Program-made: the position numbers and the translations under genes
In this document: positions 31,408 through 46,300 of the stretch, piece by piece
Position numbering within the stretch: position 1 is the first letter of the stretch
Layout: every line of letters begins with the position of its first letter
Notes under the pieces: model-generated
What the model was told of the DNA's origin: nothing
Seen by the model: the letters and a program-made list of their open reading frames with translations, nothing else
The model's database searches: none
Assembly: GCA_964036045.1 (NCBI GenBank)
Contig: OZ038381.1
Span: forward strand, 142,142,096 to 142,206,095
Direction: 5' to 3'
Length of the DNA stretch: 64,000 bases
Source: Eutreptiella sp. 'Long Island Sound 2002'
Lineage: Eukaryota > Euglenozoa > Euglenophyceae > Eutreptiales > Eutreptiaceae

Positions 31408-34400
31408 CCCAAAATGTTTGACGGACGTATGTCCGTCAAATATTTGGGTGGTCTACACCCCCAAAATATTTGACGGATGCATGTCCGTCAAATATTAGAC
31501 GCATGTCCATGCGTCAGTTATCTGGGGGGTGTAGACCCCCAAAATATTTGACGGATGTATGTCTGTCAAATATTTGGGGGGTCTACATCGCAAAAATATT
31601 TGACGGATGTATGTCCGTCAAATATTTGGGGGGTCTACACTCTCAAAATATTTGACGGATGTATGTCCGTCAAATATTAGACGCATGTCCATGCGTCAGT
31701 TATCTGGGGGGTGTAGACCCCCAAAATATTTGACGGATGTATGTCTGTCAAATATTTGGGGGGTCTACATCCCAAAAATATTTGACGGATGTATGTCCGT
31801 CAAATATTTGGGGGGTCTACACCCCAAAAATATTTGACAGATGTATGTCCGTCTCTATACCCCCAAAATATTTGACGAATGTATGTCCGTCAAATATTTG
31901 ACGCATGCCCATGCGTCAGTTATCTGGGGGGTGTAGACCCCCAAAAAATTTGACGGATGTATGTCCGTCAAATATTTGGGGGGTCTACACCCCCAAAATA
32001 TTTGACGAATGTATGTCCGTCAAATATTTGACGCGTGTCCATGCGTCAGTTATCTGGGGGGTGTACACCCCCCAAATATTTGACGGACAAATATTTGACG
32101 GATGTATGTCCGTCAAATATTTGGGGCGTCTACACCCCGAAAATATTTGACGGATGTAGGTCCGTCAAGTATTTGGGGGGTCTACACCCCAAACATATTT
32201 GACGGATGTATGTCCGTCAAATATTTGACGCATGTCCATGTGTCAGTTATCTGGGGGGTGCAGACCCCCAAGATTTTTGACGGATGTATGTCCATCAAAT
32301 ATTTGGGGGGTCTACACCCCCAAAATATTTGACGGATGTATGTCCGTAAAATATTTGTGGGGTCTGCACCCCCGAAATATTTCACGGATGTATGTCCGTC
32401 AAATATTTGCGGGGTCTACACTGCCAAAATATTTGACGGATCTATGTCCGTCAAGTATTTGGGGGGTCTACAACCCGAAAATATTTGACGGATGTATGTC
32501 CGTCAAATATTTGGGGGGTCTACACCCCCAAAATATTTGACGGATGCATGTCCGTCAAACATTTGGGGGGTCTACACCCCCAAAATATTTGACGGTTGCA
32601 TGTCCGTCAAGTATTTGACGCATGCCCATGCGTCAGTTATCTGGGGGGTGTAGACCCTCAAAATATTTGACGGATGTATGTCCGTCAAATATTTGACGCA
32701 TGCCCATGCATCAGTTGTCTGGGGAGTGTAGACCCCCCGAATATTTGACGGATGAATGTCCGTCAAATATTTGACGCATGTCCATGCGTCAGTTATCTGG
32801 GGGGTGTAGACCCCTAAAATATTTGACGGATGTATGTCTGTCAAATATTTGGGGGGTCTACATCCCGAAAATATTTGACGGATGTACGTCCGTCAAAAAT
32901 TTGGGGGGTCTACACCCCCAAAATATTTGACGGATGTATGTCCGTCAAATATTTGGGGGGTCTACACCCCCAAAATATTGGACGAATGTATGTCCGTCAA
33001 ATATTGGACGCATGCCCATGCTTCAGTTATCTGGGGGGTGTAGACCGCGAACATATTTGACGGATGTATATCCGTCAAATATTTGGGGGGTCTACATCCC
33101 CAAAATATTTGACGGATGTATGTCCGTCAAATATTGGACGCATGCCCATGCGTCAGTTATCTGGGGGGTGTAGACCCCCAAAATATTTGACGGATGTATG
33201 TCCGTCAAAAATTAGGGGGGTCTACACCCCCAAAATATTTGACGGATGTATGTCCGTCAAATATTTGACGCGTGTCCATGCGTCAGTTATCTGGGGCATA
33301 TAGACCCCCCAAATATTTGACGGATGTATGTCCGTCAAATATTTGGGGGGTCTACACCCCAAACATATTTGACGGATGTATGTCCGTCAAATATTTCACG
33401 CATGTCCATGTATCAGTTATCTGGGGGGTGTAGACCCCCGAAACATTTGACGGATGTATGTCCGTCAAATATTTGGGGGGTCTACACCCCCAAAATATTT
33501 GACGGATGTATGTCCGTCAAATATTTGGGGGGTCTACACCCCAAACATATTTGACGGATGTATGTCCGTCAAATATTTGGGGGGTCTACACCCCCGAAAT
33601 ATTTGACGGATGCATGTCCGTCAAACATTTGGGGGGTCTACACCCCCAAAATATTTGACGGCTGCATGTCCGTCAAATAGTTGACGCATGCCCATGCGTC
33701 AGTTATCTGGGGGGTGTAGACCCTCAAAATATTTGACGGATGTATGTCCGTCAAATATTTGGGGGGTCTACACCCACAAAATATTTGACGGATGTATGTC
33801 CGTCAAATATTTGACCCATGCCCATGCGTCAGTTGTCTGGGGGGTGTAGACCCCCCGAATATTTGACGGATGTATGTCCGTCAAATATTTGACGAATGTC
33901 CATGCGTCAGTTATCTAGGGGGTGTAGACCCCTAAAATATTTGACGGATGTATGGCTGTCAAATATTTGGGGGGTCTACATCCCGAAAATATTTGACGGA
34001 TGTATGTCCGTCAAATATTTGGGGGGTCTACACCCCCAAAATATTTGACGGATGTATGTCCGTCAAATATTTGGGGGGTCTACATCCCCAAAATATTTGA
34101 CGAATGTATGTCCGTGAAATATTTGACGCATGCCCATGCGTCAGTTATCTGGGGGGTGTAGACCCCCAACATATTTGACGGATGTATGTCCGTCAAATAT
34201 TGGGGGGGTCTACATCCCCAAAATATTTGACGGATGTATTTCCGTCAAATATTAGACGCAAGCCCAGGCGTCAGTTATCTGGGGGGGGTAGACCCCCAAA
34301 ATATTTGACGGATGTATGTCCGTCAAATATTTGGGGGGTCTACGGCCCCAAAATATTTGACGGATGTATGTCCGTCAAATATTCGACGCGTGTCCATGCG

Positions 34401-37400
34401 TCAGTTATCTGGGGGGTGTAGACGCCCCAAACATTTGACGGATGTATGTCCGTCAAATATTTGGGGGGTCTACACCCGAAAATATTTGACGGATGTATGT
34501 CCTTCAAATATTTGGGGGGTCTACACCCCAAACATATTTGACGGATGTATGTCCGTCAAAAAGTTGACGCATGCCCATGCGTCAGTTATCTGGGGGTGTA
34601 GACCCCCAAAATATTTAACGGATGTATGTCCGTCAAATATTTGGGGGGTCTACACCCCCGAAATATTTCACGGATGTATGTCCGTCAAATATTTGGGGGG
34701 TCTACACCCCGAAAATATTTGACGGATGTATGTCCGTCAAATATTTGGGGGGTCTACAGCCCCAAAATATTTGACGGATGTATGCCCGTCAAATATTTGG
34801 GGGGTCTACAACCCGAAAATATTTGACGAATGTATGTCCGTCGAATATTTGACGCATGCCCATCCGTCAGTTGTCTCGGGGGTGTAGACCCCCAAAATAT
34901 TTGACGGATGTATGTCCGTCAAATCTTTGGGGGGTCTACGGCCCCAAAATATTTGACGGATGTATGTCCGTAAAAATATTTGACGCGTGTCCATGCGTCA
35001 GTTATCTCGGGGGTGTAGACCCCCCAAATATTTGACGGATGTATGTCCGTCAAATATTTGGGGGGTCTACACCCCCAAAATATTTGACAGATGTATGTCC
35101 GTCAAATATTTGGGGGGTCTACACCCCAAACATATTTGACGGATGTATGTCCGTCAAATATTTGGGGGGTCTACACCCCCAAGATATTTGACGGATCTAT
35201 GTCCGTCAAATATTTTGGGGGTCTACACCCCGAACGTATTTGACGGAGGTATGTCCGTCAAATATTTGAGGGGTCTACACCCCCAAAATATTTGACGGAT
35301 GCATGTCCGTCAAAGATTTGACGCATGCCCATGCGTCAGTTATCTGGGGGTGTAGACCCTCAAAATATTTGACGGATGTATGTCCGTCAAATATTTGGGG
35401 GGTCTACACCCCCAAAATATTTGACGGATGTATGTCCGTCAAATATTTGGGGGGTCTACACCCCAAACATATTTGACGGATGTATGTCCGTCAAATATTT
35501 GGGGGGTCTACACCCCCAAAATATTTGACGGATGCATGTCCGTCAAACATTTGGGGGGTCTACACCCCAAAATATTTGACGGATGTATTTCCGTCAAATA
35601 TTTGACGCATGCCTAGGCGTCAGTTATCTGGGGGGGGTAGACCCCCAAAATATTTGACAGATGTATGTCCGTCAAATATTTGGGGGGTCTACGGCCCCAA
35701 AATATTTGACGGATGTATGTCCGTCAAATATTTGACGCGTGTCCATGCGTCAGTTATCTGGGGGGTGTAGACGCCCCAAACATTTGACGGATGTATGTCC
35801 GTCAAATATTTGGGGGGTCTACACCCGAAAATATTTGACGGATGTATGTCCTTCAAATATTTGGGGGGTCTACACCCCAAACATATTTGACGGATGTATG
35901 TCCGTCAAATATTTGGGGGGTCTACACCCCCAAAATATTTGACGGATGCATGTCCGTCAAACATTTGGGGGGTCTACACCCCAAAATATTTGACGGATGT
36001 ATTTCCGTCAAATATTTGACGCATGCCTAGGCGTCAGTTATCTGGGGGGGGTAGACCCCCAAAATATTTGACAGATGTATGTCCGTCAAATATTTGGGGG
36101 GTCTACGGCCCCAAAATATTTGACGGATGTATGTCCGTCAAATATTTGACGCATGTCCATGTGTCAGTTATCTGTGGGTGTAGACCCCCAAAATATTTAA
36201 CGGATGTATGTCCGTCAAATATTTGGGGGGTCTACAGCCCCGAAATATTTCACGGATGTATGTCCGTCAAAAATTTGGGGGGTCTACACCCCGAAAATAT
36301 TTGACGGATGTATGTCCGTCAAATATTTGGGGGGTCTACAGCCCCAAAATATTTGACGGATGTATGCCCGTCAAATATTTGGGGGGTCTACACCCCGAAA
36401 ATATTTGACGAATGTATGTCCGTCAAATATTTGACGCATGCCCATGCGTCAGTTATCTCGGGGGTGTAGACACCCAAAATATTTGACGGATGTATGTCCG
36501 TCAAATATTTGGGGGGTCTACACCCCCAAAATATTTGACGGATGTATGTCCGTCAAATATTTGACGCGTGTCCATGCGTCAGTTATCTCGGGGGTGTAGA
36601 CCCCCCAAATATTTGACGGATGTATGGCCGTCAAATATTTGGGGGGTCTACACCCCCAAAATATTTGACGGATCTATGTCCGTCAAATATTTTGGGGGTC
36701 TACACCCCGAACGTATTTGACAGAGGTATGTCCGTCAAATATTTGAGGGGTTTACACCCCCAAAATATTTGACGGATGCATGTCCGTCAAATATTTGACG
36801 CATGCCCATGCGTCAGTTATCTGGGGGTGTAGACCCTCAAAATATTTGACGGATGTATGTCCGTCAAATATTTGGGGGGTCTACACCCCCAAAATATTTG
36901 ACGGATGTATGTCCGTCAAATATTTGGGGGGTCTACACCCCCAAAATATTTGACGGATGTATGTCCGTCAAATATTTGGGGGGTCTACACCCCCAAAATA
37001 TTTGACGGATGTATGTCCGTCAAATATTTGGGGGGTCTACACCCCCAAAATATTTGACGAATGTATGTCCGTCAAATATTTGGGGGGTCTACACCCCAAA
37101 CATATTTGACGGATGTATGTCCGTCAAATATTTGACGCATGTCCATGGGTCAGTTATCTGGGGGGTGTAGACCCCCAAAATATTTGACGGATGTATGTCC
37201 GTCAAATATTTGGGGGGTCTACACCCCTGAAATATTTCACGGATGTATGTCCGTCAAATATTTGGGGGGTCTACACCCCCAAAATAGTTGACGGATCTAT
37301 GTCCGTCAAATATTTGGGGGGTCTACACCCCGAAAATATTTGACGGATGTATGTCCGTCAAATATTTGGGGGGTCTACACCCCAAAGATATTTGATGGAT

Positions 37401-40400
37401 GTATGTCCGTCAAATATTGGACGCATGTCCATGTGTCAGTTATCTGTGGGTGTAGACCCCCAAAATATTTAACGGATGTATGTCCGTCAAATATTTGGGG
37501 GGTCTACACCCCCGAAATATTTCACGGATGTATGTCTGTCAAATATTTTGGGGGGTCTACACCCCGAAAATATTTGACGGATGTATGTCCGTCAAATATT
37601 TGGGGGGTCTACAGCCCCAAAATATTTGACGGATGTATGCCCGTCAAATATTTGGGGGGTCTACACCCCGAAAATATTTGACGAATGTATGTCCGTCAAA
37701 TATTTGGGGGGTCTACACCCCAAACATATTTGACAGATGTATGTCCGTCAAATATTTGGGGGGTCTACACCCCGAAAATATTTGACGGATGTATGTCCGT
37801 CAAATATTTGACGCATGCCCATGCGTCAGTTATCTCGGGGGTGTAGACCCCCAAAATATTTGACGGAGGTATGTCCGTCAAATATTTGGGGGGTCTACAC
37901 CCCCAAAATATTTGACGGATGTATGTCCGTCAAATATTTGACGCGTGTCCATGCGTCAGTTATCTGGGGGGTGTAGACCCCCCAAATATTTGACGGATGT
38001 ATGTCCGTCAAATATTTGGGGGGTCTACAGCCCCAAAATATTTGACGGATGTATGTCCGTCAAATATTTGGGGGGTCTACACCCCAAACATATTTGACAG
38101 ATGTATGTCCGTCAAATATTTGGGGGGTCTACACCCCCAAAATATTTGACGGATCTATGTCCGTCAAATATTTTGGGGGTCTACACCCCGAACGTATTTG
38201 ACGGAGGTATGTCCGTCAAATATTTGATGGGTCTACACCCCCAAAATATTTGACGGATGCATGTCCGTCAAATATTTGACGCATGCCCATGCGTCAGTTA
38301 TTTGGGGGTGTAGACCCTCAAAATATTTGACGGATGTATGTCCGTCAAATATTTGGGGGGTCTACACCCCCAAAATATTTGACGGATGTATGTCCGTCAA
38401 ATATTTGGGGGGTCTACACCCCAAACATATTTGACGGATGTATGTCCGTCAAATATTTGACGCATGTCCATGGGTCAGTTATCTGGGGGGTGTAGACCCC
38501 CAAAATATTTGACGGATGTATGTCCGTCAAATATTTGGGGGGTCTACACCCCCGAAATATTTCACGGATGTATGTCCGTCAAATATTTGGGGGGTCTACA
38601 CCCCCAAAATAGTTGACGGATCTATGTCCGTCAAATATTTGGGGGGTCTACACCCCGAAAATATTTGACGGATGTATGTCCGTCAAATATTTGGGGGGTC
38701 TACACCCCCGAAATATTTCACGGATGCATGTCCGTCAAACATTTGGGGGGTCTACACCCCCAAAATATTTGACGGCTGCATGTCCGTCAAATATTTGACG
38801 CATGCCCATGCGTCAGTTATCTGGGGGGTGTAGACCTCCCAAATATTTGACGGATGTATGTCCGTCAAATATTTGGGGGGTCTACACCCCCAAAATATTT
38901 GACGGATGTATATCCGTCAAATGTTTGGGGGGTCTACACCCCGAAAAAATTTGACGGATGTATGTCCGTCAAATATTTGGGGGGTCTAGACCTCGAAAAT
39001 ATTTGACGGATGTATGTCCGTCAAATATTTGGGGGGTCTACACCCCCAAAATAGTTGACGGTGTATGTCCGTCAAATGTTTGGGGGGTCTAAGCCCCAAA
39101 AATATTTGACGGCTGTATGTCCGTCAAATGTTTGCTGCATGCCCATGCGTCAGTCATGTGCGGGGTGTGGACCCCCAAAATATTTGACGGATGTATGTCC
39201 GTCAAATATTTGGGGGGTCTGTGCCCTCAAAATGTTTGACGGATGTATGTCCGTCAAATATTTGACGCATGCCCATGCGTCAGTTATCGAGGGGTTGTAG
39301 ACCCCCCAAATATTTGACGGATGTATGTCCGTCAAACATTTAGGGGGTCTAGACCCCGAAAATATTTGACAGATGTATGTCCGTCAATTATTTGAGGGGT
39401 CTACAACCCCAAAATATTTAACAGATGTATGTCAGTCAAATATTTGACGCATGCCCATGCGTCAGTTATCTCGGGGCTGTAGACCCCCAAAATATTTGAC
39501 GGATGTATGTCCGTCAAATATTTGACGCATGTCCATGCGTCAGTTATCTTGGGGGTGTAGACCTCCCAAATATTTGACGGATGTATGTCCGTCAAATATT
39601 TGGGGGGTCTACACCCTCACAATATTTGACGGATGTATGTCGCAAATATTTGACGCATGCCCATGCGTCAGTTATCTGGGGGGTGTAGATCCCCAAAATA
39701 TGTGACGGATGTATGTCCGTCAATTATTTGGGGGGTCTACACCCCAAACATATTTGACAGATGTATGTCCGTCAAATATTTGACGCATGTCCATGTGTCA
39801 GTTATCTGGGGGGTGTAGACCCCCAAAATATGTGACGGATGTATGTCCGGCAAATATTTGGGGGGTCTACATCCCCGAAATATTTCACGGATATGTGTCC
39901 ATCAAATATTTGGGGGGTCTACACCCCCGAAATATTTGACGGATCTATGTCCGTCAAATATTTTGGGGGTCTACACCCCGAACGTATTTGACGGAGGTAT
40001 GTCCGTCAAATATTTGGGGGGTCTACACCCCAAAAATATTTGACGGATGCATGTCCGTCAAATATTTGACGCATGCCCATGCGTTAGTTATCTGGGGGTG
40101 TAGACCCTCAAAATATTTGACGGATGTATGTCCGTCAAATATTTGGGGGGTCTACACCCCCAAAATATTTGACGGATGTATGTCCGTCAAATATTTGGGG
40201 GGTCTACACCCCCAAAATATTTGACGGATGTATGTCCGTCAAATATTTGGGGGGTCTACACCCCCAAAATATTTGACGATTGTATGTCCGTCAAATATTT
40301 GGGGGGTCTACACCCCAAACATATTTGACGGATGTATGTCCGTCAAATATTTGATGCATGTCCATGGGTCAGTTATCTGGGGGGTGTAGACCCCCAAAAT

Positions 40401-43399
40401 ATTTGACGGATGTATATCCGTCAAATGTTTGGGGGGTCTACACCCCGAAAAAATTTGACGGATGTATGTCCGTCAAATATTCGGGGGGTCTAGACCCCGA
40501 AAATATTTGACGGATGTATGTCCGTCAAATATTTGGGGGGTCTACACCCCCAAAATAGTTCACGGTGTATGTCCGTCAAATGTTTGGAGGGTCTACGCCC
40601 CAAAAATATTTGACGGCTGTATGTCCGTCAAATATTTGCTGCATGCCCATGCGTCAGTCATCGGGGGGTTGTAGACCCCCCCAAATATTTGACGGATGTA
40701 TGTCCGTCAAACATTTAGGGGGTCTAGACCCCGGAAATATTTGACGGATGTATGTCCGTCAAATATTTGAGGGGTCTACAACCCCAAAATATTTGACGGA
40801 TGTATGTCCGTCAAATATTTGACGCATGCCAATGCGTCAGTTATCTGGGGGGTGTAGACCCCCAAAATATTTGACGGATGTATGTCCGTCAAATATTTGA
40901 CGCATGCCCTTGCGTCAGTTATCTTGGGGGTGTAGACCTCCCAAATATTTGACGGATGTATGTCCTTCAAATATTTGGGGGGTCTACATCCCGAAAATAT
41001 TTGACGGATGTATGTCCGTCAAATATTTGGGGGGTCTACACCCTCAAAATATTTGACGGATGTATGTCGCAAATATTTGACACATGCCCATGCGTCAGTT
41101 ATCTCGGGGGTGTAGACCCCCCAAATATTTGACGGATGTATGTCCGTCAAACATTTAGGGGGTCTAGACCCCGAAAATATTTGACGGATGTATGTCCGTC
41201 AAATATTTGGGGTGTCTACACCCCCAAAATATTTGACGGATATATGTCCGTCAAATATTTGACGCATGCCCATGCGTTAGTTATCTGGGGGTTGTAGTCC
41301 CCCACAATATTTGACGGATGTATGTCCGTCAAATATTTGAAGCATGCCCATGCGTCAGTTATCTTGAGGGTGTAGACCTCCCAAATATTTGACGGATGTA
41401 TGTCTTTCAAATATTTGGGGGCTCTACATCCCCAAAATATTTGACGAATGTATGTCCGTCAAATATTTGGGGGGTCTACACCCCCAAAATATTTGACGGA
41501 TGTATGTCCGTCAAATATTTGGGGGGTCTACACCCCCAAAATATTTGACGGATGTATGTCCGTCAAATATTTGACGCATGCCCTTGCGTCAGTTATCTTG
41601 GGGGTGTAGACCTCCCAAATATTTGACGGATGTATGTCCGTCAAATATTTGGGGGGTCTACATCCCGAAAATATTTGACGGATGTATGTCCGTCAAATAT
41701 TTGGGGGGTCTACACCCTCAAAATATTTGACGGATGTATGTGGCAAATATTTGACACATGCCCATGCGTCAGTTATCTGGGGGGTGTAGACCCCCCAAAT
41801 ATTTGACGGATGTATGTCCGTCAAACATTTAGGGAATCTAGACCCCGAAAATATTTGACGGATGTATGTCCGTCAAATATTTGGGGGGTCTACACCCCCA
41901 AAATATTTGACGGATGTATGTCCGTCAAATATTTGACGCATGTCCATGCGTCAGTTATCTGGGGGGTGTAGACCCCTAAAATATTTGACGGATGTATGTC
42001 CGTCAAATATTTGGGGGGTCTACACCCCGAAAATATTTGACGGATGTATGTCCGTCAAATATTTGGCGGGTCTACACACCCAAAATATTTGACGGATGTA
42101 TGTCCGTCGAATATTTGGGGGGTCTACACCCCCAAAATATTTGACGGATATATGTCCGTCAAATATTTGACGCATGCCCATGCGTTAGTTATCTGGGGGT
42201 TGTAGTCCCCCACAATATTTGACGGATGTATGTCCGTCAAATATTTGACGCATGCCCATGCGTCAGTTATCTTGGGGGTGTAGACCTCCCAAATATTTGA
42301 CGGATGTATGTCTTTCAAATATTTGGGGGCTCTACACCCCCAAAATATTTGACGAATGTATGTCCGTCAAATATTTGGGGGGTCTACACCCCCAAAATAT
42401 TTGACGGATGTATGTCCGTCAAATATTTGACGCATGCCCATGCGTCAGTTATCTGAGGGCTGTAGACCCCCAAAATATTTGACGGATGTATGTCCGTCAA
42501 ATATTTGACGCATGCCCTTGCGTCAGTTATCTTGGGGGTGTAGACCTCCCAAATATTTGACGGATGTATGTCCATCAAATATTTGGGGGGTCTACATCCC
42601 GAAAATATTTGACGGATGTATGTCCGTCAAATATTTGGGGGGTCTACACCCTCAAAATATTTGACGGATGTATGTCGCAAATATTTGACGCATGCCCATG
42701 CGTCAGTTATCTAGGGGGTGTAGACCCCCCAAATATTCGACGGATGTATGTCCGTCAAACATTTAGGGGGTCTAGACCCCGAAAATATTTGACGGATGTA
42801 TGTCCGTCAAATATTTGGGGGGTCTACACCCCCAAAATATTTGACGGATGTATGTCCGTCAAATATTTGACGCATGTCCATGCGTCAGTTATCTGGGGGG
42901 TGTAGACCCCTAAAATATTTGACGGATGTATGTCCGTCAAATATTTGGGGGGTCTACACCCCGAAAATATTTGACGGATGTATGTCCGTCAAATATTTGG
43001 CGGGTCTACACACCCAAAATATTCGACGGATGTATGTCCGTCGAATAGTTGGGGGGTCTACACCCCCAAAATATTTGACGGATGTATGTCCGTCAAATAT
43101 TTGACGCATGCCCATGCGTCAGTTATTTGGGGGTGGAGACCCCTAAAATATTTGACGGATGTATGTCCGTCAAATATTTGGGTGGTCTACAACCCCAAAA
43201 TATTTGACGGCTGTATGTCCGTCAAATATTTGACGCATGCCCATGCGTCAGTTATCTGCAGAGTGTAGACCCCCAAAATATTTCACGGATGTATGTCCGT
43301 CAAATATTTGGGGGGTCTACATCCGCAAAATATTTCACGGATGTAGGTCCGTCAAATATTTGGGGGGTCTACACCCCCAAAAAATTTGACGGCTGTATG

Positions 43400-46300
43400 T
43401 CCGTCAAATAATTGACGCATGCCCATGCGTCAGTTATCTGCAGGGTGTAGACCCCCAAAATATTTGACGGATGTATTTCCGTCAAATATTTGGGGGGCCT
43501 ACACACCCAAAATATTTGACGGATGTATGTCCATCAAATATTTGACGCATGCCCATGCGTCAGTTATCTGGGGGGTGTAGACCCCCCAAATATTTGACGG
43601 ATTTATGTCCGTCAAATATTTGGGGGGTCTACACCCCGAAAATATTTGACGGATGTATGTCCGTCAAATATTTGGGGGGTCTACACCCCAAACATATTTG
43701 ACCGATGTATGTCTGTCAAACATTTGACGCATGTCCATGCGTCAGTTATCTGGGAGGTCTACACCCCCAAATTGTTTGACGGATGTATGTGCGTCAAATA
43801 TTTTGGGGGTGTAGACCCCCCAAAATTGGGGGTATTTGGGGGGTCTACACCCCCAAGATGGTTGACGGATGTATGTCCGTCAAATATTTGACGCATGCCC
43901 TTGCGTCAGTTATCTTGGGGGTGTAGACCTCCCAAATATTTGACGGATGTATGTCCGTCAAATATTTGGGGGGTCTACATCCCGAAAATATTTGACGGAT
44001 GTATGTCCGTCAAATATTTGGGGGGTCTACACCCTCAAAATATTTGACGGATGTATGTCGCAAATATTTGACGCATGCCCATGCGTCAGTTATCTGGGGG
44101 GTGTAGACCTCCCAAATATTTGACGGATGTATGTCCGTCAAACATTTAGGGGGTCTAGACCCCGAAAATATTTGACGGATGTATGTCCGTCAAATATTTG
44201 GGGGGTCTACACCCCCAAAATATTTGACGGATGTATGTCCGTCAAATATTTGACGCATGTCCATGCGTCGGTTATCTGGGGGGTGTAGACCCCTAAAATA
44301 TTTGACGGATGTATGTCCGTCAAATATTTGGCGGGTCTACACACCCAAAATAGTTGACGGATGTATGTCCGTCGAATATTTGGGGGGTCTACACCCCCAA
44401 AATATTTGACGGATATATGTCCGTCAAATATTTGACGCATGCCCATGCGTTAGTTATCTGGGGGTTGTAGTCCCCCACAATATTTGACGGGTGTATGTCC
44501 GTCAAATATTTGACGCATGCCCATGCGTCAGTTATCTTGGGGGTGTAGACCTCCCAAATATTTGACGGATGTATGTCTTTCAAATATTTGGGGGCTCTAC
44601 ATCCCAAAAATATTTGACGAATGTATGTCCGTCAAATGTTTGGGGGGTCTACACCCCCAAAATATTTGACGGATGTATGTCCGTCAAATATTTGACGCAT
44701 GCCCATGCTTCAGTTATCTGAGGGCTGTAGACCCCCAAAATATTTGACGGATGTATGTCCGTCAAATATTTGACGCATGCCCTTGCGTCAGTTATCTTGG
44801 GGGTGTACACCTCCCAAATATTTGACGGATGTATGTCTGTCAAATATTTGGGGGGTCTACATCCCGAAAATATTTGACGGATGTATGTCCGTCAAATATT
44901 TGGGGGGTCTACACCCTCAAAATATTTGACGGATGTATGTCGCAAATATTTGACGCATGCCCATGCGTCAGTTATCTGGGGGGTGTAGACCCCCCAAATA
45001 TTTGACGGATGTATGTCCGTCAAACATTTAGGGGGTCTAGACCCCGAAAATATTTGACGGATGTATGTCCGTCAAATATTTGGGGGGTCTACACCCCCAA
45101 AATATTTGACGGATGTATGTCCGTCAAATATTTGACGCATGTCCATGCGTCAGTTATCTGGGGGGTGTAGACCCCTAAAATATTTGACGGATGTATGTCC
45201 GTCAAATATTTGGGGGGTCTACACCCCGAAAATATTTGACGGATGTATGTCCGTCAAATATTTGGCGGGTCTACACACCCAAAATATTCGACGGATGTAT
45301 GTCCGTCGAATATTTGGGGGGTCTACACCCCCAAAATATTTGACAGATGTATGTCCGTCAAATATTTGGGGGGTCTACACCCGCAAAATATTTGACGGAT
45401 GTATGTCCGTCAAATATTTGACGCATGCCCATGCGTCAGTTATTTGGGGGTGGAGACCCCTAAAATATTTGACGGATGTATGTCCGTCAAATATTTGGGT
45501 GGTCTACACCCCCAAAATATTTGACGGCTGTATGTCCGTCAAATATTTGACGCATGCCCATGCGTCAGTTATCTGCAGGGTGTAGACCCCCAAAATATTT
45601 GACGGATGTATGTCCGTCAAATATTTGGGGGGTCTACACACCAAAAAAATTTGACGGCTGTATGTCCGTCAAATATTTGACGCATGCCCATGCGTCAGTT
45701 ATCTGCAGGGTGTAGACCCCCAAAATATTTGACGGATGTATGTCCGTCAAAAATATTTGGGGGGTCTTCACCCCCAAAGAATTGGACGGATGTATGTCGG
45801 TCAAATATTTGACGCGTGCCCATGTGTCAGTTATCTGGGGGGTGTAGACCCCCCAAATATTTGACGGATTTATGTCCGTCAAATATTTGGGGGGTCTACA
45901 CCCCGAAAATATTTGACGGATGTATGACCGTCAAATATTTGGGGGGTCTACACCCCAAACATATTTGACCGATGTATGTCCGTCAAACATTTGACGCATG
46001 TCCATGCGTCAGTTATCTGGGAGGTCTACACCCCCAAATTGTTTGAGGGATCTATGTGCGTCAAATATTTGGGGGGTCTACACCCCGAAAATATTTGACG
46101 GATGTATGCCCGTCAAATATTTGGGGGGTCTACATCCCGAAAATATTTGACGGATGTATGTCCGTCAAATCTTTGGGGGGTCTACAGCCCCAAAAAATTT
46201 GACGGCTGTATGTCCGTCAAATATTTGACGCATGCCCATGCGTCAGTTATCTGCAGGGTGTAGACCCCCAAAATATTTGACGGATGTATTTCCGTCAAAT